This document shows positions 37,243 through 46,203 of a DNA stretch of 64,000 nucleotides, piece by piece (position 1 is the first letter of the stretch; each line of letters begins with the position of its first letter). Under the pieces are notes generated by a model. The model saw only the letters and a program-made list of their open reading frames with translations. It had not been told where the DNA came from and did no database searches. The stretch spans positions 124,001-188,000 of the forward strand of contig JAMFRP010000026.1 of NCBI GenBank assembly GCA_026224775.1. The letters are read 5' to 3'. The position numbers and the translations under genes were made by a program. Source of the stretch: Bacteroidota bacterium (lineage in GTDB: Bacteria > Bacteroidota > Bacteroidia > Sphingobacteriales > Sphingobacteriaceae).

Positions 37243-37542
37243 GCAAATTAATTAAGGGAAGCAGCAATAAAATAACGCTCCTGGAAACTTCGTAAAAATA
37301 TGAAAAATTAATTATGACACAGAAAATGCCATTTTTTACAACAATTGAATAATCATGATAAAAAACTGGAGAAGTAGTTGTTAATATTGAAAACAATATA
37401 GTTAGTGTAAAGCTATAGTTACTTAATTGCATAGTTTATTTTTTTTGTGCCACACAAATAGCTCGTTTATTACTTGTACTTTTATATTGTATTAACACGA
37501 TCCTTTTTCCACTTTGGATAAGTAATAACCAGCACAAATTTA
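37243..37542. other. Divergent intergenic region, AsmA / CheB-CheR kinase
   Basis: A 300-bp AT-rich gap between divergent genes. I see no convincing promoter pair, palindrome or RNA gene in it. A minus-strand frame covering 37226-37432 overlaps the AsmA start and looks like chance. Confidence 0.4.
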
Positions 37543-40500
37543 ATGGCTAAGCTAAATAGTTCCGATACTTTACCAGTACCGTTTCCCGTTGTTGGCATTG
37601 GTGCCTCTGCAGGCGGACTAGATGCCGTTAAGGCCTTTTTACAGGCTTTGCCATCTAAGTCGGGTATGGCTTATGTTTTTATTCAGCATTTAAGCCCGGA
37701 TCATACAAGTATATTGCCCGAAATACTTCAGAAATTTACGCCGTTCCCGGTACAGCAAATCACAGATAATATTCATCTCGATCCTGATAATCTATATATT
37801 ATACCCAATAATAAGGTAGTTACAGCTACCGATGGTGTACTTAAGCTGGCACCATTAGATAAAAAACATACGAAAAGCAAAACTATTGATCTGTTCTTCT
37901 CTTCGTTAGGCGTAGTACATCAAAGTTTCGCAGTAGGTATAGTTTTATCTGGTGCGCTTAATGACGGAACGCTTGGTTTACAGGTAATTAAATCTTATGG
38001 TGGCCTAACCTTTGCTCAGGATGAAGGTACCGCTGAATTTGACAGTATGCCCAAAAGCGCTATAGATTCAGGCGCTGTAGATTTTGTTTTACCGCCAGAA
38101 GGGATTGCTGAAAAGCTTATCACGATAAACCATCCTTTTCATGCTGACTACTCATCAATAGAGGTTGATAATACCCTACCGCAGCAGGATGCCGAAACAT
38201 TTAAACAAATATTAACTGTTTTGCGTGTGCGCCGTGGTGTTGATTTTGCCTACTATAAACAAAGTACACTTAAACGCCGCATAATAAGGCGTATGGCTTT
38301 AAGCAAAATAGAAAAGCCTAATGATTATTTAAGCTTTTTGCGTGAGAATAAAAGCGAGCAGGATGCCCTATATAATGATATGCTGATCTCGGTGACCAAC
38401 TTTTTCCGCGATACGCAAAGTTTTGATGTGTTATGTAATACATTGTTTCCCGCACTTATAGATAAAAAAACTATAAATGATCCGCTGAGGATTTGGATTG
38501 CAGGTTGTGCTACCGGCGAGGAAGCATATTCAATGGCTATATGCCTGCAAGAGCAGCTAGGCGATAAGGCGAGTGTAATGAAGATACAGATATTCGCTAC
38601 CGATATATCTGAAACGGCAATAGCTAAAGCACGTACAGGTATTTATAGGCAAAGTGAACTGGATGGTATATCTACTTCAAGATTACAGCAATTTTTTGTT
38701 AAGCTGGATGGAAATTACCAGGTAAGTAAAAACATACGTGATATGTGTGTGTTTGCCCATCATAATTTATTAAAAGACCCTCCATTCTCCAAAATTGATC
38801 TGGTTAGTTGCCGGAATGTGATGATATATCTTGAACCTGTTTTACAAAAGCGGGCATTAACAACCTTTCACTACTCATTAGTTGAAGATGGATACCTGAT
38901 GCTTGGTAAATCTGAAAGCATAGGTAATAACACCGATATTTTTACCGCTTATAACAGTAATGAAAAGATATACATTCGTAAAGGGCCGTTGGGGCGTTTT
39001 ATGAGCGTGGCTACTAACGGAAGGGAGCAAACATTTAGGGAGATTGATAGAGGGGCGCAAAGACAGAACGACAACAAAGATGTTTTTAAGGTGGCGGACG
39101 AAGCCATGCTTAACAACTTTATGCCACCTTCGGTATTGGTAAACGAAAGTTTTGACATTGTTCAATTCAGAGGCGTAACGGAAACTTGGTTGGTGCCACC
39201 AACAGGTAAACCAAGTTTTAACGTTTTAAAGATGGCACGTGAGGGACTTTCGTTTGAACTACGGAACATTCTTCATCTTGCTAAAAAAACAGGCTTACCG
39301 GCACGAAAATTCGCGGTGTTTTTCAAATTGAATGGCTTTCAGTATTACGTAAATATTTATGCATTTCCATTAAAAGACACTCCAGAACCATACTATCTTA
39401 TTGTTTTTCAAAATGCTTCATCAACAGGAATACAGCAAGCCGTTATCGAGCTTAATACCAATCCTGAAAATGTAAACTACAATGAAAGTGAAATTCGTAT
39501 TGAGCAGCTTGAAAAAGAATTAATGCAGGTACGGGCTGATATGCGCGCGATAACCGAAGAACAGGAAACCGCTAACGAAGAATTACAAAGCGCTAACGAA
39601 GAATTACTATCAGGCAGTGAAGAACTGCAAAGCCTCAATGAAGAATTGGAAACTTCTAAAGAAGAATTGCAAAGTACCAATGAGGAAATAATGATTGTTA
39701 ATAAGGAACTACTGAGCAGGAATGATCAATTAAATAGTTCCCGTTTATATACAGAAGGTATTGTAAATACCATACGCGATCCTTTATTGATATTGGATAA
39801 GGATCTGCGTATAAAAAGAGCTACAGGCGGTTTTTACAGTAAATTTAAAACTACTGAAAAAGAAACCGAAGGCCTGTATATTTATGAATTGGGTAACCAA
39901 CAGTGGGATATTCCTAAATTACGTGAGTTATTAGAAAGTATATTACCAGCTAATAAAATTACCGAAGATTTTGAGGTAACGCACGTGTTTCCGGTGATTG
40001 GTAAAAAGGATATGTGTCTTAATGCAAGGCAAATTGAAAATATAAACGGTGAGCAACTTATACTTTTATCAATAGAGGATATTACTGATAAGCGCAAGGT
40101 AGAAGCTGGGCTAGCCGAGGCTGAACGCTTGTTAATTGAGAGTAAGGAAAGGCTAAAGTTTGCAGTTGATTCAGCAGGATTAGGCACTTGGGATTATGAC
40201 CCTCAAAGCAAAGAATTGATATGGGATAAACGCTGTAGAGAAATTTATAACGTTTCGCCTCACGAGGAAATTGATACCGAGGTGTTTTCTAATGTAATCC
40301 ATCCCGATGATCGTAAAATGGTTCAGGATAAAATATCAGAAGCCCTTGGCGACATAAAATCAAGTCAGTTTGATGCGGAATATCGTACCATCCCAATTCA
40401 CGGTAAAATAAGGTGGCTAAAAGGTAAAGGCAGAGCATATTTTAATGAAAAGGGTGAAGCCATTCGCTTTATAGGGACTTTGCTTGATATTACCTTTCAA

Positions 40501-41205
40501 AAATTAATAGACGAGGCTACCCGCGAACTGCTTAATAAAAAAGATGAGTTTATAAGTATAGCCAGCCACGAGTTAAAAACACCGGTAACCAGTCTTAAAG
40601 CAGCGCTGCAAATTATGGAGAGGGCTTCGCTTAAAGGTGATAGTATTAAAACAGTAGATACCTTTATACAAAAAGCCATTAAACAGGTTGACAAATTGAC
40701 CGAGCTAATAAAAGATTTGCTTGATGTAACCAAAATTCAATCCGGGAAATTGGTATTAAGGAAGACCGATTTTGTGCTTGATAAATTGCTGAAAGAATGT
40801 GTTGAAGAAATACAAAACGACTCAGTTAAACATAAAATCACTATCGAAGGTTACCGTAACATAGAAGTGCATGCCGACAGAAATCGCCTGGAACAGGTTA
40901 TAATTAATTTGATCTCAAATGCCATCAAATATTCTCCTGATGCTGATAAAGTAATTGTTTCAATTGAAAAGGAAGAGGCAGGGATTAAGGTATCCGTAAA
41001 AGATTTTGGTATTGGTATACCAAAAGACAAGCTGCCACTAATTTTTGATCGTTTTTATCGTGTCGATGAAAATTCGCAGCGCTATGCAGGTTTAGGTTTA
41101 GGCCTTTATATATCGGCAGAAATAATAAGGCAGCATAATGGCCATATAGATATTGAAAGTATTGTGGGCAAAGGCTCATCCTTTTGGTTTGTAATACCCG
41201 AATAA
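37543..41205 (+). CDS. CheB-CheR-PAS-histidine kinase fusion
   Basis: A 1220-residue cytoplasmic signalling protein without membrane segments. In order: a CheB methylesterase domain (about 10-195; GASAGG with S22, IQHLSPDHTS, VLSGALNDGT); a CheR methyltransferase (about 215-480; RRIIRRMAL, TNFFRD, WIAGCATGEEAYS, LVSCRNVMIYL). A coiled coil with EELQS/NEEL repeats follows (about 645-725), then two PAS domains (about 735-980). The HisKA motif has phosphate-accepting H1009 in SIASHELKTP, and a HATPase domain ends the protein (DFGIGIPKDKLPLIFDRFYRVDE and GLGLGLYISAEI). There is no receiver domain, so a separate response regulator is needed, and none lies nearby. Such fusions are common in environmental bacteria. 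The input signal is unknown. Confidence 0.93.
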   Translation: MAKLNSSDTLPVPFPVVGIGASAGGLDAVKAFLQALPSKSGMAYVFIQHLSPDHTSILPEILQKFTPFPVQQITDNIHLDPDNLYIIPNNKVVTATDGVLKLAPLDKKHTKSKTIDLFFSSLGVVHQSFAVGIVLSGALNDGTLGLQVIKSYGGLTFAQDEGTAEFDSMPKSAIDSGAVDFVLPPEGIAEKLITINHPFHADYSSIEVDNTLPQQDAETFKQILTVLRVRRGVDFAYYKQSTLKRRIIRRMALSKIEKPNDYLSFLRENKSEQDALYNDMLISVTNFFRDTQSFDVLCNTLFPALIDKKTINDPLRIWIAGCATGEEAYSMAICLQEQLGDKASVMKIQIFATDISETAIAKARTGIYRQSELDGISTSRLQQFFVKLDGNYQVSKNIRDMCVFAHHNLLKDPPFSKIDLVSCRNVMIYLEPVLQKRALTTFHYSLVEDGYLMLGKSESIGNNTDIFTAYNSNEKIYIRKGPLGRFMSVATNGREQTFREIDRGAQRQNDNKDVFKVADEAMLNNFMPPSVLVNESFDIVQFRGVTETWLVPPTGKPSFNVLKMAREGLSFELRNILHLAKKTGLPARKFAVFFKLNGFQYYVNIYAFPLKDTPEPYYLIVFQNASSTGIQQAVIELNTNPENVNYNESEIRIEQLEKELMQVRADMRAITEEQETANEELQSANEELLSGSEELQSLNEELETSKEELQSTNEEIMIVNKELLSRNDQLNSSRLYTEGIVNTIRDPLLILDKDLRIKRATGGFYSKFKTTEKETEGLYIYELGNQQWDIPKLRELLESILPANKITEDFEVTHVFPVIGKKDMCLNARQIENINGEQLILLSIEDITDKRKVEAGLAEAERLLIESKERLKFAVDSAGLGTWDYDPQSKELIWDKRCREIYNVSPHEEIDTEVFSNVIHPDDRKMVQDKISEALGDIKSSQFDAEYRTIPIHGKIRWLKGKGRAYFNEKGEAIRFIGTLLDITFQKLIDEATRELLNKKDEFISIASHELKTPVTSLKAALQIMERASLKGDSIKTVDTFIQKAIKQVDKLTELIKDLLDVTKIQSGKLVLRKTDFVLDKLLKECVEEIQNDSVKHKITIEGYRNIEVHADRNRLEQVIINLISNAIKYSPDADKVIVSIEKEEAGIKVSVKDFGIGIPKDKLPLIFDRFYRVDENSQRYAGLGLGLYISAEIIRQHNGHIDIESIVGKGSSFWFVIPE

Positions 41206-41209
41206 TAGA

Positions 41210-41242
41210 AAAGCGGGCGTACTTTCGGTATGCCTGCTTTTT
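41210..41242 (+). terminator. Terminator of the CheB-CheR kinase gene
   Basis: AAAGCGGGCGTA (41210-41221) pairs with TATGCCTGCTTT (41229-41240), 12 bp with two G-T pairs, 7-nt loop, and the T-run continues past the stem. It starts four bases after the stop codon. Confidence 0.75.
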
Positions 41243-41263
41243 GAATTATCCCAAAGAAACTCA

Positions 41264-41296
41264 ATAAAAAAGGGTGAACAATAATGCTCACCCTTT
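41264..41296 (-). terminator. Terminator of the DUF6515 gene
   Basis: AAAGGGTGA (41269-41277) pairs with TCACCCTTT (41288-41296). Read on the minus strand the stem runs into TTTTTTATTG, a good tail for the gene ending at 41318. Confidence 0.75.
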
Positions 41297-41317
41297 AAAT
41301 TTTATATTGATTTATTA

Positions 41318-42373
41318 TTAGTTGTTAGGATCTGTTGATGGCAGACCTACAATTTTGTAAGCTACATTGTTATTGTTATCACGTGTTTTCTTATAGTAAA
41401 CATCATCAGGAGATACAAATAAACGTTGACCATTCACTGTTACACCTCTTGAATCTACCGGTAACGATTGTACAACATCACCAATCTGCAAATCTGCTGA
41501 GCCATTTCTTGGCGGAGCAACTTGATCATTCTGAGGAGCTGCAGATTGATTAGGGGCACTATAACCCTGATCGTTACCTGCTGGAGGAGCACCCTGATCG
41601 CCACCATCTGTATTTAACTCTCCGTCTTTACCTGCTATTTCATAAGCCAATGACCCATCGTCTTTAGTAATTGCTACATAATAAACACCATCTAACTCAT
41701 AGTATTGCTGACCATTGATCACAATTGATTGTGCTTTTGATGGCAATGTACTTAATTGGGCACCTACAGGTGGTTCAACTACAGTATATTGGTCATCATT
41801 ATATTCGTAATAGTAGCCATTGCTGTAATAGTATGGCAAGCCTCCCCAGTAGAATGAGTAATATCCGAATGGAAGAAAACCTAAACTAAAACCAAGGCGT
41901 GGATAATATAAGCTGTTGTAAAAGCCTCCGTGGTAATAAAAGCCACCGCGGCCAAAATAACCATGGTATCCAAAGCCTGCATAACCACGACCATAGAAGC
42001 CTCTGCCACCATAACCACGGCCTGCAAAGCCTCTACCTGCATAACCTCTGCCTGCATAGGCACGCCCTGCATAGCTTCTGCCACCTACCGCATGCCCGGC
42101 ATAGCTTCTGCCTGCGAAACTACCTCTTGCTGATGAATATGAACGGCCCGCAGATGTACGAACTGCTCCCGCATTCGAACGACTTGCACCGCTGAAACGA
42201 GCGCCGCCACCGCCGCTAAAGTGTGCGCCGCCGCCGCCGCCGAAATGACCACCGCCGCCACCACCAAAGTGTCCGCCACCACCACGGTGTTGAGCATTAG
42301 CAGGAAGAGCAAAAAACAAACATAATAGTCCGCTTATGCTTAAGAAAATCAAATTTTTATATACCCTTTTCAT
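41318..42373 (-). CDS. Gly/Tyr-rich secreted DUF6515 protein
   Basis: A 351-residue exported protein with a signal peptide ending at PANAQ (about residue 28). Residues 29-60 are GGGGHF-type repeats. Residues about 75-135 are tandem YAGR/FAGR five-residue repeats, then an aromatic Gly/Tyr stretch to about 195. The C-terminal DUF6515 domain begins YTVVEPPVGAQLSTLP and contains INGQQYYELDGVYY. Residues about 295-345 look like a second, diverged copy of the same module: IGDVVQSLP, then VNGQRLFVSPDDVYY. A Pro/Gln/Asn linker joins them. The protein is probably associated with the cell envelope or surface; its function is unknown. Several antisense frames in the repeats are artefacts of composition. 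Confidence 0.82.
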   Translation of the reverse strand: MKRVYKNLIFLSISGLLCLFFALPANAQHRGGGGHFGGGGGGHFGGGGGAHFSGGGGARFSGASRSNAGAVRTSAGRSYSSARGSFAGRSYAGHAVGGRSYAGRAYAGRGYAGRGFAGRGYGGRGFYGRGYAGFGYHGYFGRGGFYYHGGFYNSLYYPRLGFSLGFLPFGYYSFYWGGLPYYYSNGYYYEYNDDQYTVVEPPVGAQLSTLPSKAQSIVINGQQYYELDGVYYVAITKDDGSLAYEIAGKDGELNTDGGDQGAPPAGNDQGYSAPNQSAAPQNDQVAPPRNGSADLQIGDVVQSLPVDSRGVTVNGQRLFVSPDDVYYKKTRDNNNNVAYKIVGLPSTDPNN

Positions 42374-42555
42374 AATCTAAATATTTGTTCAGCGATTGTG
42401 CTGATAATTTATAGACGTATTAAAATTTAAAAGGTTTAATACAATCCTAATAATTTAAGTACAAGTATCAAGCCAATATTCAAACATCATTATAACAAAT
42501 ATGTGACTAACATAATTGGCAAATAGTTGTTGTGTTGTTTTAACCGATTAGAATT

Positions 42556-43551
42556 ATGAACGAGTCTATATTATATCCTCTTTTTTTTACCCCAATTTAT
42601 CAATATAGGCTGTGGGGCGGCAGAAGACTAAGCCATTTATTAACTGAGCCATTGCCCGAAGGCCCTGTTGGTGAAGCCTGGATATTAAGCGATCGTGATG
42701 ACCATGCCAGCGTTGTAAACGCGGGTTTATACCAAGGGTACACTTTAACGCAATTATTTGAACAATACCCCGAAAGCATAATGGGCAGATTAGCCGGTCA
42801 ATTTGACCGTTTTCCTTTGCTCTTGAAGTTTTTGGACGCGCAAGAAGTATTATCTGTACAAGTTCATCCATCTGATGATCAAAAGGAATACATACCTAAA
42901 GGAGATACGGGTAAAACAGAAGCCTGGTTTGTAATAGAATCCGGGCCTAAAGCAAAGATTTATGCAGGATTAACACCGGGCACTACCGAACAGGACTTAC
43001 GCAAAGGCCTGGCACACCACAAAGTGGCAGATTACATACATAGCTTTGTTCCTAAACCAGGGGATGGCGTATTTATCCATTCCGGTACCGTACATACTCT
43101 GGCTGATGTGGTGGTTTTTGAAGTGCAGGAAAATAGCGATACCACATATCGCCTTTATGATTGGGACAGAACCGATGCTAAAACTGGCAAACCACGTGAA
43201 TTGCAAATTGATAAAGCATTAGCCTGTATCGATTTTAATTTAACCGATATTGATCCTGTTAAACCTAAAGATATTACTGATGGTACAGTAACCCGGGAGG
43301 AGTATTTCAATAACGAGCATTTTATTATGTGGCGAATGAACACTCCCGACCAATTTACCGTAGGCGCGGAAGACGAACCACGGATACTTGTTTGTACCGA
43401 AGGCAAAGGCGAACTGGATTTCGACGGGACAAAATATCCCATAAAGAAAGGCGATGTTGTTTTACTCCCGGCAGAAATCGGAGTGATTAATTGTATCCCG
43501 AAGGGGAAAATAAATCTGTTAGAAATAGCCATACCCGGTAACAATAAATAA
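42556..43551 (+). CDS. manA: Class I mannose-6-phosphate isomerase
   Basis: A 331-residue enzyme converting mannose-6-phosphate to fructose-6-phosphate in the cytoplasm. The zinc-binding set is visible as Q102 and H104 in VQVHPSD, E122 in KTEAWF and H180 in HSGTVH. It starts with the family pattern YRLWGGRRL and has the short form common in Bacteroidota and Firmicutes. It is the first of three genes whose products form a route from mannosides to fructose-6-phosphate. The next gene starts 31 bp after its stop codon. I see no terminator between them. Confidence 0.9.
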   Translation: MNESILYPLFFTPIYQYRLWGGRRLSHLLTEPLPEGPVGEAWILSDRDDHASVVNAGLYQGYTLTQLFEQYPESIMGRLAGQFDRFPLLLKFLDAQEVLSVQVHPSDDQKEYIPKGDTGKTEAWFVIESGPKAKIYAGLTPGTTEQDLRKGLAHHKVADYIHSFVPKPGDGVFIHSGTVHTLADVVVFEVQENSDTTYRLYDWDRTDAKTGKPRELQIDKALACIDFNLTDIDPVKPKDITDGTVTREEYFNNEHFIMWRMNTPDQFTVGAEDEPRILVCTEGKGELDFDGTKYPIKKGDVVLLPAEIGVINCIPKGKINLLEIAIPGNNK

Positions 43552-43581
43552 AATCAGTTATCCATAAATGGATATAGTCAT

Positions 43582-44370
43582 ATGAAAAAATTAATAATAT
43601 TTGATCTTGACGGTACGCTTGCTCAAAGCAAGGCATCATTAGATGAGGAAATGGCTACGCTTTTTAGCAGGCTGATTGATACTGTGAAAGTTGCCATTAT
43701 ATCCGGCGGCGACTGGCCGCAGTTTGAGAAACAGGTGCTCTCGCATCTAACAAAAGAAAAACATCTTAAAAATTTATCAATACTGCCAACCTGTGGTACT
43801 AAATTCTACAGTTATAAACATGGCTGGAAACTGCTTTACGCCGAAAATTTTACTGTCGATGAAAAAACGCAGATCATAACAGCACTTGATGATGCTATAA
43901 AAGAATCAAAAACTAAAGTTGCCAAAACATGGGGTGAGCAAATTGAAGATAGAGGTAGTCAGATCACTTATTCGGCATTAGGCCAAAAGGCTCCATTGGA
44001 CGAGAAGAAGACTTGGGATCCTAAGTTTATAAAACGCAAAAAAATAAAAGCCATTCTGGATAAAACGCTTTCCGGTTTCTCTGTGCAGATGGGCGGCGCT
44101 ACTTCTATCGATATAACAAAACCGGGCATTGATAAAGCTTATGGCATCCGCAAATTAAAATCAGTATTAGATATTAAAATCAGTGAGATGCTTTTTATAG
44201 GCGATGCTTTGTTTGATGGCGGCAATGATCACCCGGCACGAACAACGGGTGCCGATTGTATCCAGGTGCGAGATCCTGATGAAACCAAGCGCGTAATTGA
44301 AGCTATTATAGCATGCTTAGGCGGTAAACCGGTAAAATTAAAACCAAAAAAGAAGACGGAAAATGGGTGA
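43582..44370 (+). CDS. Eukaryotic-type phosphomannomutase-like HAD-IIB protein
   Basis: A 262-residue cytoplasmic HAD-superfamily protein. The catalytic motif is FDLDGTLA (nucleophile D8, acid/base D10), with IISGGDWPQFEKQV as motif II and GDALFDGGNDHPAR as motif IV. The last motif and the ISGGD/EKQ segment are strikingly like eukaryotic PMM1/PMM2 phosphomannomutases (GGNDH). It therefore probably interconverts mannose-1-phosphate and mannose-6-phosphate, rather than acting only as a phosphatase. It ends in a lysine-rich tail and overlaps the GH130 gene by 8 bp, so the two are translationally coupled. A sugar-phosphate phosphatase role remains possible. Confidence 0.78.
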   Translation: MKKLIIFDLDGTLAQSKASLDEEMATLFSRLIDTVKVAIISGGDWPQFEKQVLSHLTKEKHLKNLSILPTCGTKFYSYKHGWKLLYAENFTVDEKTQIITALDDAIKESKTKVAKTWGEQIEDRGSQITYSALGQKAPLDEKKTWDPKFIKRKKIKAILDKTLSGFSVQMGGATSIDITKPGIDKAYGIRKLKSVLDIKISEMLFIGDALFDGGNDHPARTTGADCIQVRDPDETKRVIEAIIACLGGKPVKLKPKKKTENG

Positions 44371-45436
44371 GTTTAAACTACAACGTTTAGGTATAATTAT
44401 GAAGCCTGAAGATGGCGACGCGATGGAAATAGAAGGTGTACTCAATCCTGCGGCAATCCGTGGTAAGGATGGGCACTTATATCTGTTCCCACGTATGGTG
44501 GCTAAAGGAAATTTTTCGCGTATAGGTATTGCAAGGGTAATATTTAATGATGCCGGGGACCCTATTGATGTTGAACGTTTAGGTATTGCATTACAGCCCG
44601 AAGCTGACTATGAGTTAAGGCCGGGTGGCGGAGGCTGCGAAGACCCCCGCATTACTTTTGTTGAACCGCTAGATCATTATGTGATGAACTATGTGGCTTT
44701 TGGGCCTAATGGTCCACGGATAGCCATTGCCCGTTCAAATGATTTAATTAACTGGGAACGAATTGGGTTGGCAAGGTTTACACACTATGAAAAGATAAAG
44801 TTTGAGGGCGTTGATGACAAAGACTCATGCGCATTTCCACTGCTTATAAAAAATCCCAATAATCATGATGAAATGGGCCTTTTGCACCGGCCTATATTCC
44901 CTGGTACCAGTCCGGAAGAGATCAAAGCAAAACATGGTCATCATGAAACTGATCGGGAGTGTGAAAGTATCTGGATTTCTTATTGCAGATTTGATACTGC
45001 GACACATCTGCCTGCAAAAGGGGCAAGTTTTACGTCACATGAACGACTAGCCGCACCTGTAGCTTACTGGGAGAAGTTGAAAATAGGCTGTGGAACACCA
45101 CCTGTTATGACTGATTTAGGCTGGATGATACTTTACCATGGTGTAAGTGAAATACCCATACCAAACAGCGAAAAAACACAGCTATGTTATTCAGCCGGAA
45201 TAATGATATTAGATAGGGAGGAGCCCACAAAGATATTATACCGATCAGCTGAACCAGTAATGAAGCCTGAATTGCCTGAGGAACGCGTTGGTTTAATTGC
45301 TGATGTTGTTTTTCCTACTGGGATAGATAGGCGCGATGATATAGGCATGCCAAACAGGTTTGATGTTTACTACGGAATGGCTGATGACCGGATAGGCGTA
45401 GCCCGTTTAGATATTCCGGATGAATTACCCGGTTAA
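44363..45436 (+). CDS. GH130 beta-mannoside phosphorylase-like protein
   Basis: A 357-residue five-bladed beta-propeller enzyme of family GH130. Family motifs are LYLFPRMV, GGGCEDPRI (E93, D94), SCAFPLL, CGTPPVM and LGWMILYHGVSE. There is no signal peptide, so it acts in the cytoplasm. GH130 phosphorylases split beta-mannosides with phosphate to give alpha-mannose-1-phosphate. The two upstream genes, a phosphomannomutase-like protein and mannose-6-phosphate isomerase, would take that product to fructose-6-phosphate. Some GH130 members are hydrolases instead. Its last codons overlap the stop of the convergent PAP2_C gene by 4 bp. Confidence 0.85.
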   Translation: MGEFKLQRLGIIMKPEDGDAMEIEGVLNPAAIRGKDGHLYLFPRMVAKGNFSRIGIARVIFNDAGDPIDVERLGIALQPEADYELRPGGGGCEDPRITFVEPLDHYVMNYVAFGPNGPRIAIARSNDLINWERIGLARFTHYEKIKFEGVDDKDSCAFPLLIKNPNNHDEMGLLHRPIFPGTSPEEIKAKHGHHETDRECESIWISYCRFDTATHLPAKGASFTSHERLAAPVAYWEKLKIGCGTPPVMTDLGWMILYHGVSEIPIPNSEKTQLCYSAGIMILDREEPTKILYRSAEPVMKPELPEERVGLIADVVFPTGIDRRDDIGMPNRFDVYYGMADDRIGVARLDIPDELPG

Positions 45437-46065
45437 AATAAAGAGTATTTAGCTAACCTAAAGCAGGTATAAGTGATAATAGGCGAAGCCAAAATATCAA
45501 TAGAATAATGTATATGCTGTATTAATAAAAGGCAGGCAACCGTGATGATGGCCCCCAGGGCTATCATCTTGTCGGATTTTTTATCGAGGCATAAAAATAT
45601 TAGCGTAAGGGTTGCTATATGTCCCGAAAAGAAAAGATCTTTAGTAATAGTAGCCTCGCCATAAAAAACACCTGTAAGTGGATCTGCCAATGGTATTAGG
45701 CCGATAGGAGGGTTTAGCGCCACAAAGCTAATGGTTGCCATACGAACAAGGCATACTACAATCAGCGCCCAAACATATATTATATAAATTCTCGGTTTGT
45801 ATAATGCTCTGTACAAAATGAGTAAACCCATACCCCAGATAACGATGAATATAGCTACTGAAACGTTATGAGGAGGGATGGCGACTAATACCCAGTCGTG
45901 TAATACCACGCCATTACGTTGTTCAATTTTGTTGAAAAATTGGGGCATCAGCGCCAGGATGATAAAAATCAGCACTGAACCAATGATCAATTTAGCCCTA
46001 TCAGATGTATTACTGATGGTTTCTTTCCAACTCTCTTTTATTGACAAACTTATATTTTGGGACAC
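45433..46065 (-). CDS. PAP2_C sphingomyelin-synthase-like membrane protein
   Basis: A 210-residue protein with about six transmembrane helices. It carries the sphingomyelin-synthase-type lipid phosphotransferase motifs: R-M-A-T...LNPPIG (about 108-122), DLFFSGHIATLTL (143-155, H149) and HIHYSIDILA (184-193, H186 and D190). Together H149, H186 and D190 form the expected catalytic triad. It may move a phospho-headgroup between lipids, for example to ceramide, since this family of bacteria makes sphingolipids; a plain lipid phosphatase is the alternative. The start is GTG at 46065, as no in-frame ATG precedes the first helix. A -7-like box (TAATTTTG on the minus strand, 46086-46093) lies 20 bp upstream. 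Confidence 0.72.
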   Translation of the reverse strand: MSQNISLSIKESWKETISNTSDRAKLIIGSVLIFIILALMPQFFNKIEQRNGVVLHDWVLVAIPPHNVSVAIFIVIWGMGLLILYRALYKPRIYIIYVWALIVVCLVRMATISFVALNPPIGLIPLADPLTGVFYGEATITKDLFFSGHIATLTLIFLCLDKKSDKMIALGAIITVACLLLIQHIHYSIDILASPIITYTCFRLAKYSLF

Positions 46066-46164
46066 AGTTTAGACATTAGCGCGTGCAAAATTAATATTTA
46101 CCGTCAATATTTAATTAATGTTAAACGAATATAAAATAATCAAAAAGTAAAAAAAGCATAAATT

Positions 46165-46185
46165 AAATGCATCATAGTTGCATTT
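46165..46185. promoter_or_regulatory. Palindromic operator candidate of the merC-fur operon
   Basis: AAATGCA (46165-46171) and TGCATTT (46179-46185) are perfect inverted arms around a 7-nt spacer, 21 bp in all, the size of a Fur/Zur box. The site ends 5 bp before the -7 box of the merC promoter, so a bound repressor would block RNA polymerase. The Fur-family gene two genes on is the natural candidate regulator. Confidence 0.55.
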
Positions 46186-46190
46186 GTGAT

Positions 46191-46203
46191 TATATTTGTA
46201 CCA
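46191..46203 (+). promoter_or_regulatory. -7 box of merC with start codon at the predicted +1
   Basis: TATATTTG (46191-46198) matches TAnnTTTG exactly. Only TACC separates it from the ATG at 46203. As transcription in Bacteroidota usually begins about five bases after this box, the mRNA is predicted to start at or very near the ATG. Confidence 0.55.

Noticed and set aside
41881..42312. Several overlapping frames on both strands inside the DUF6515 gene
   Set aside because: They arise from the simple Gly/Tyr/Arg repeat composition, which removes stop codons in other frames. The peptides are low complexity without start signals.
43155..43544. A 129-codon minus-strand frame opposite manA
   Set aside because: It is fully antisense to a conserved gene, and its peptide shows no domain or membrane pattern.
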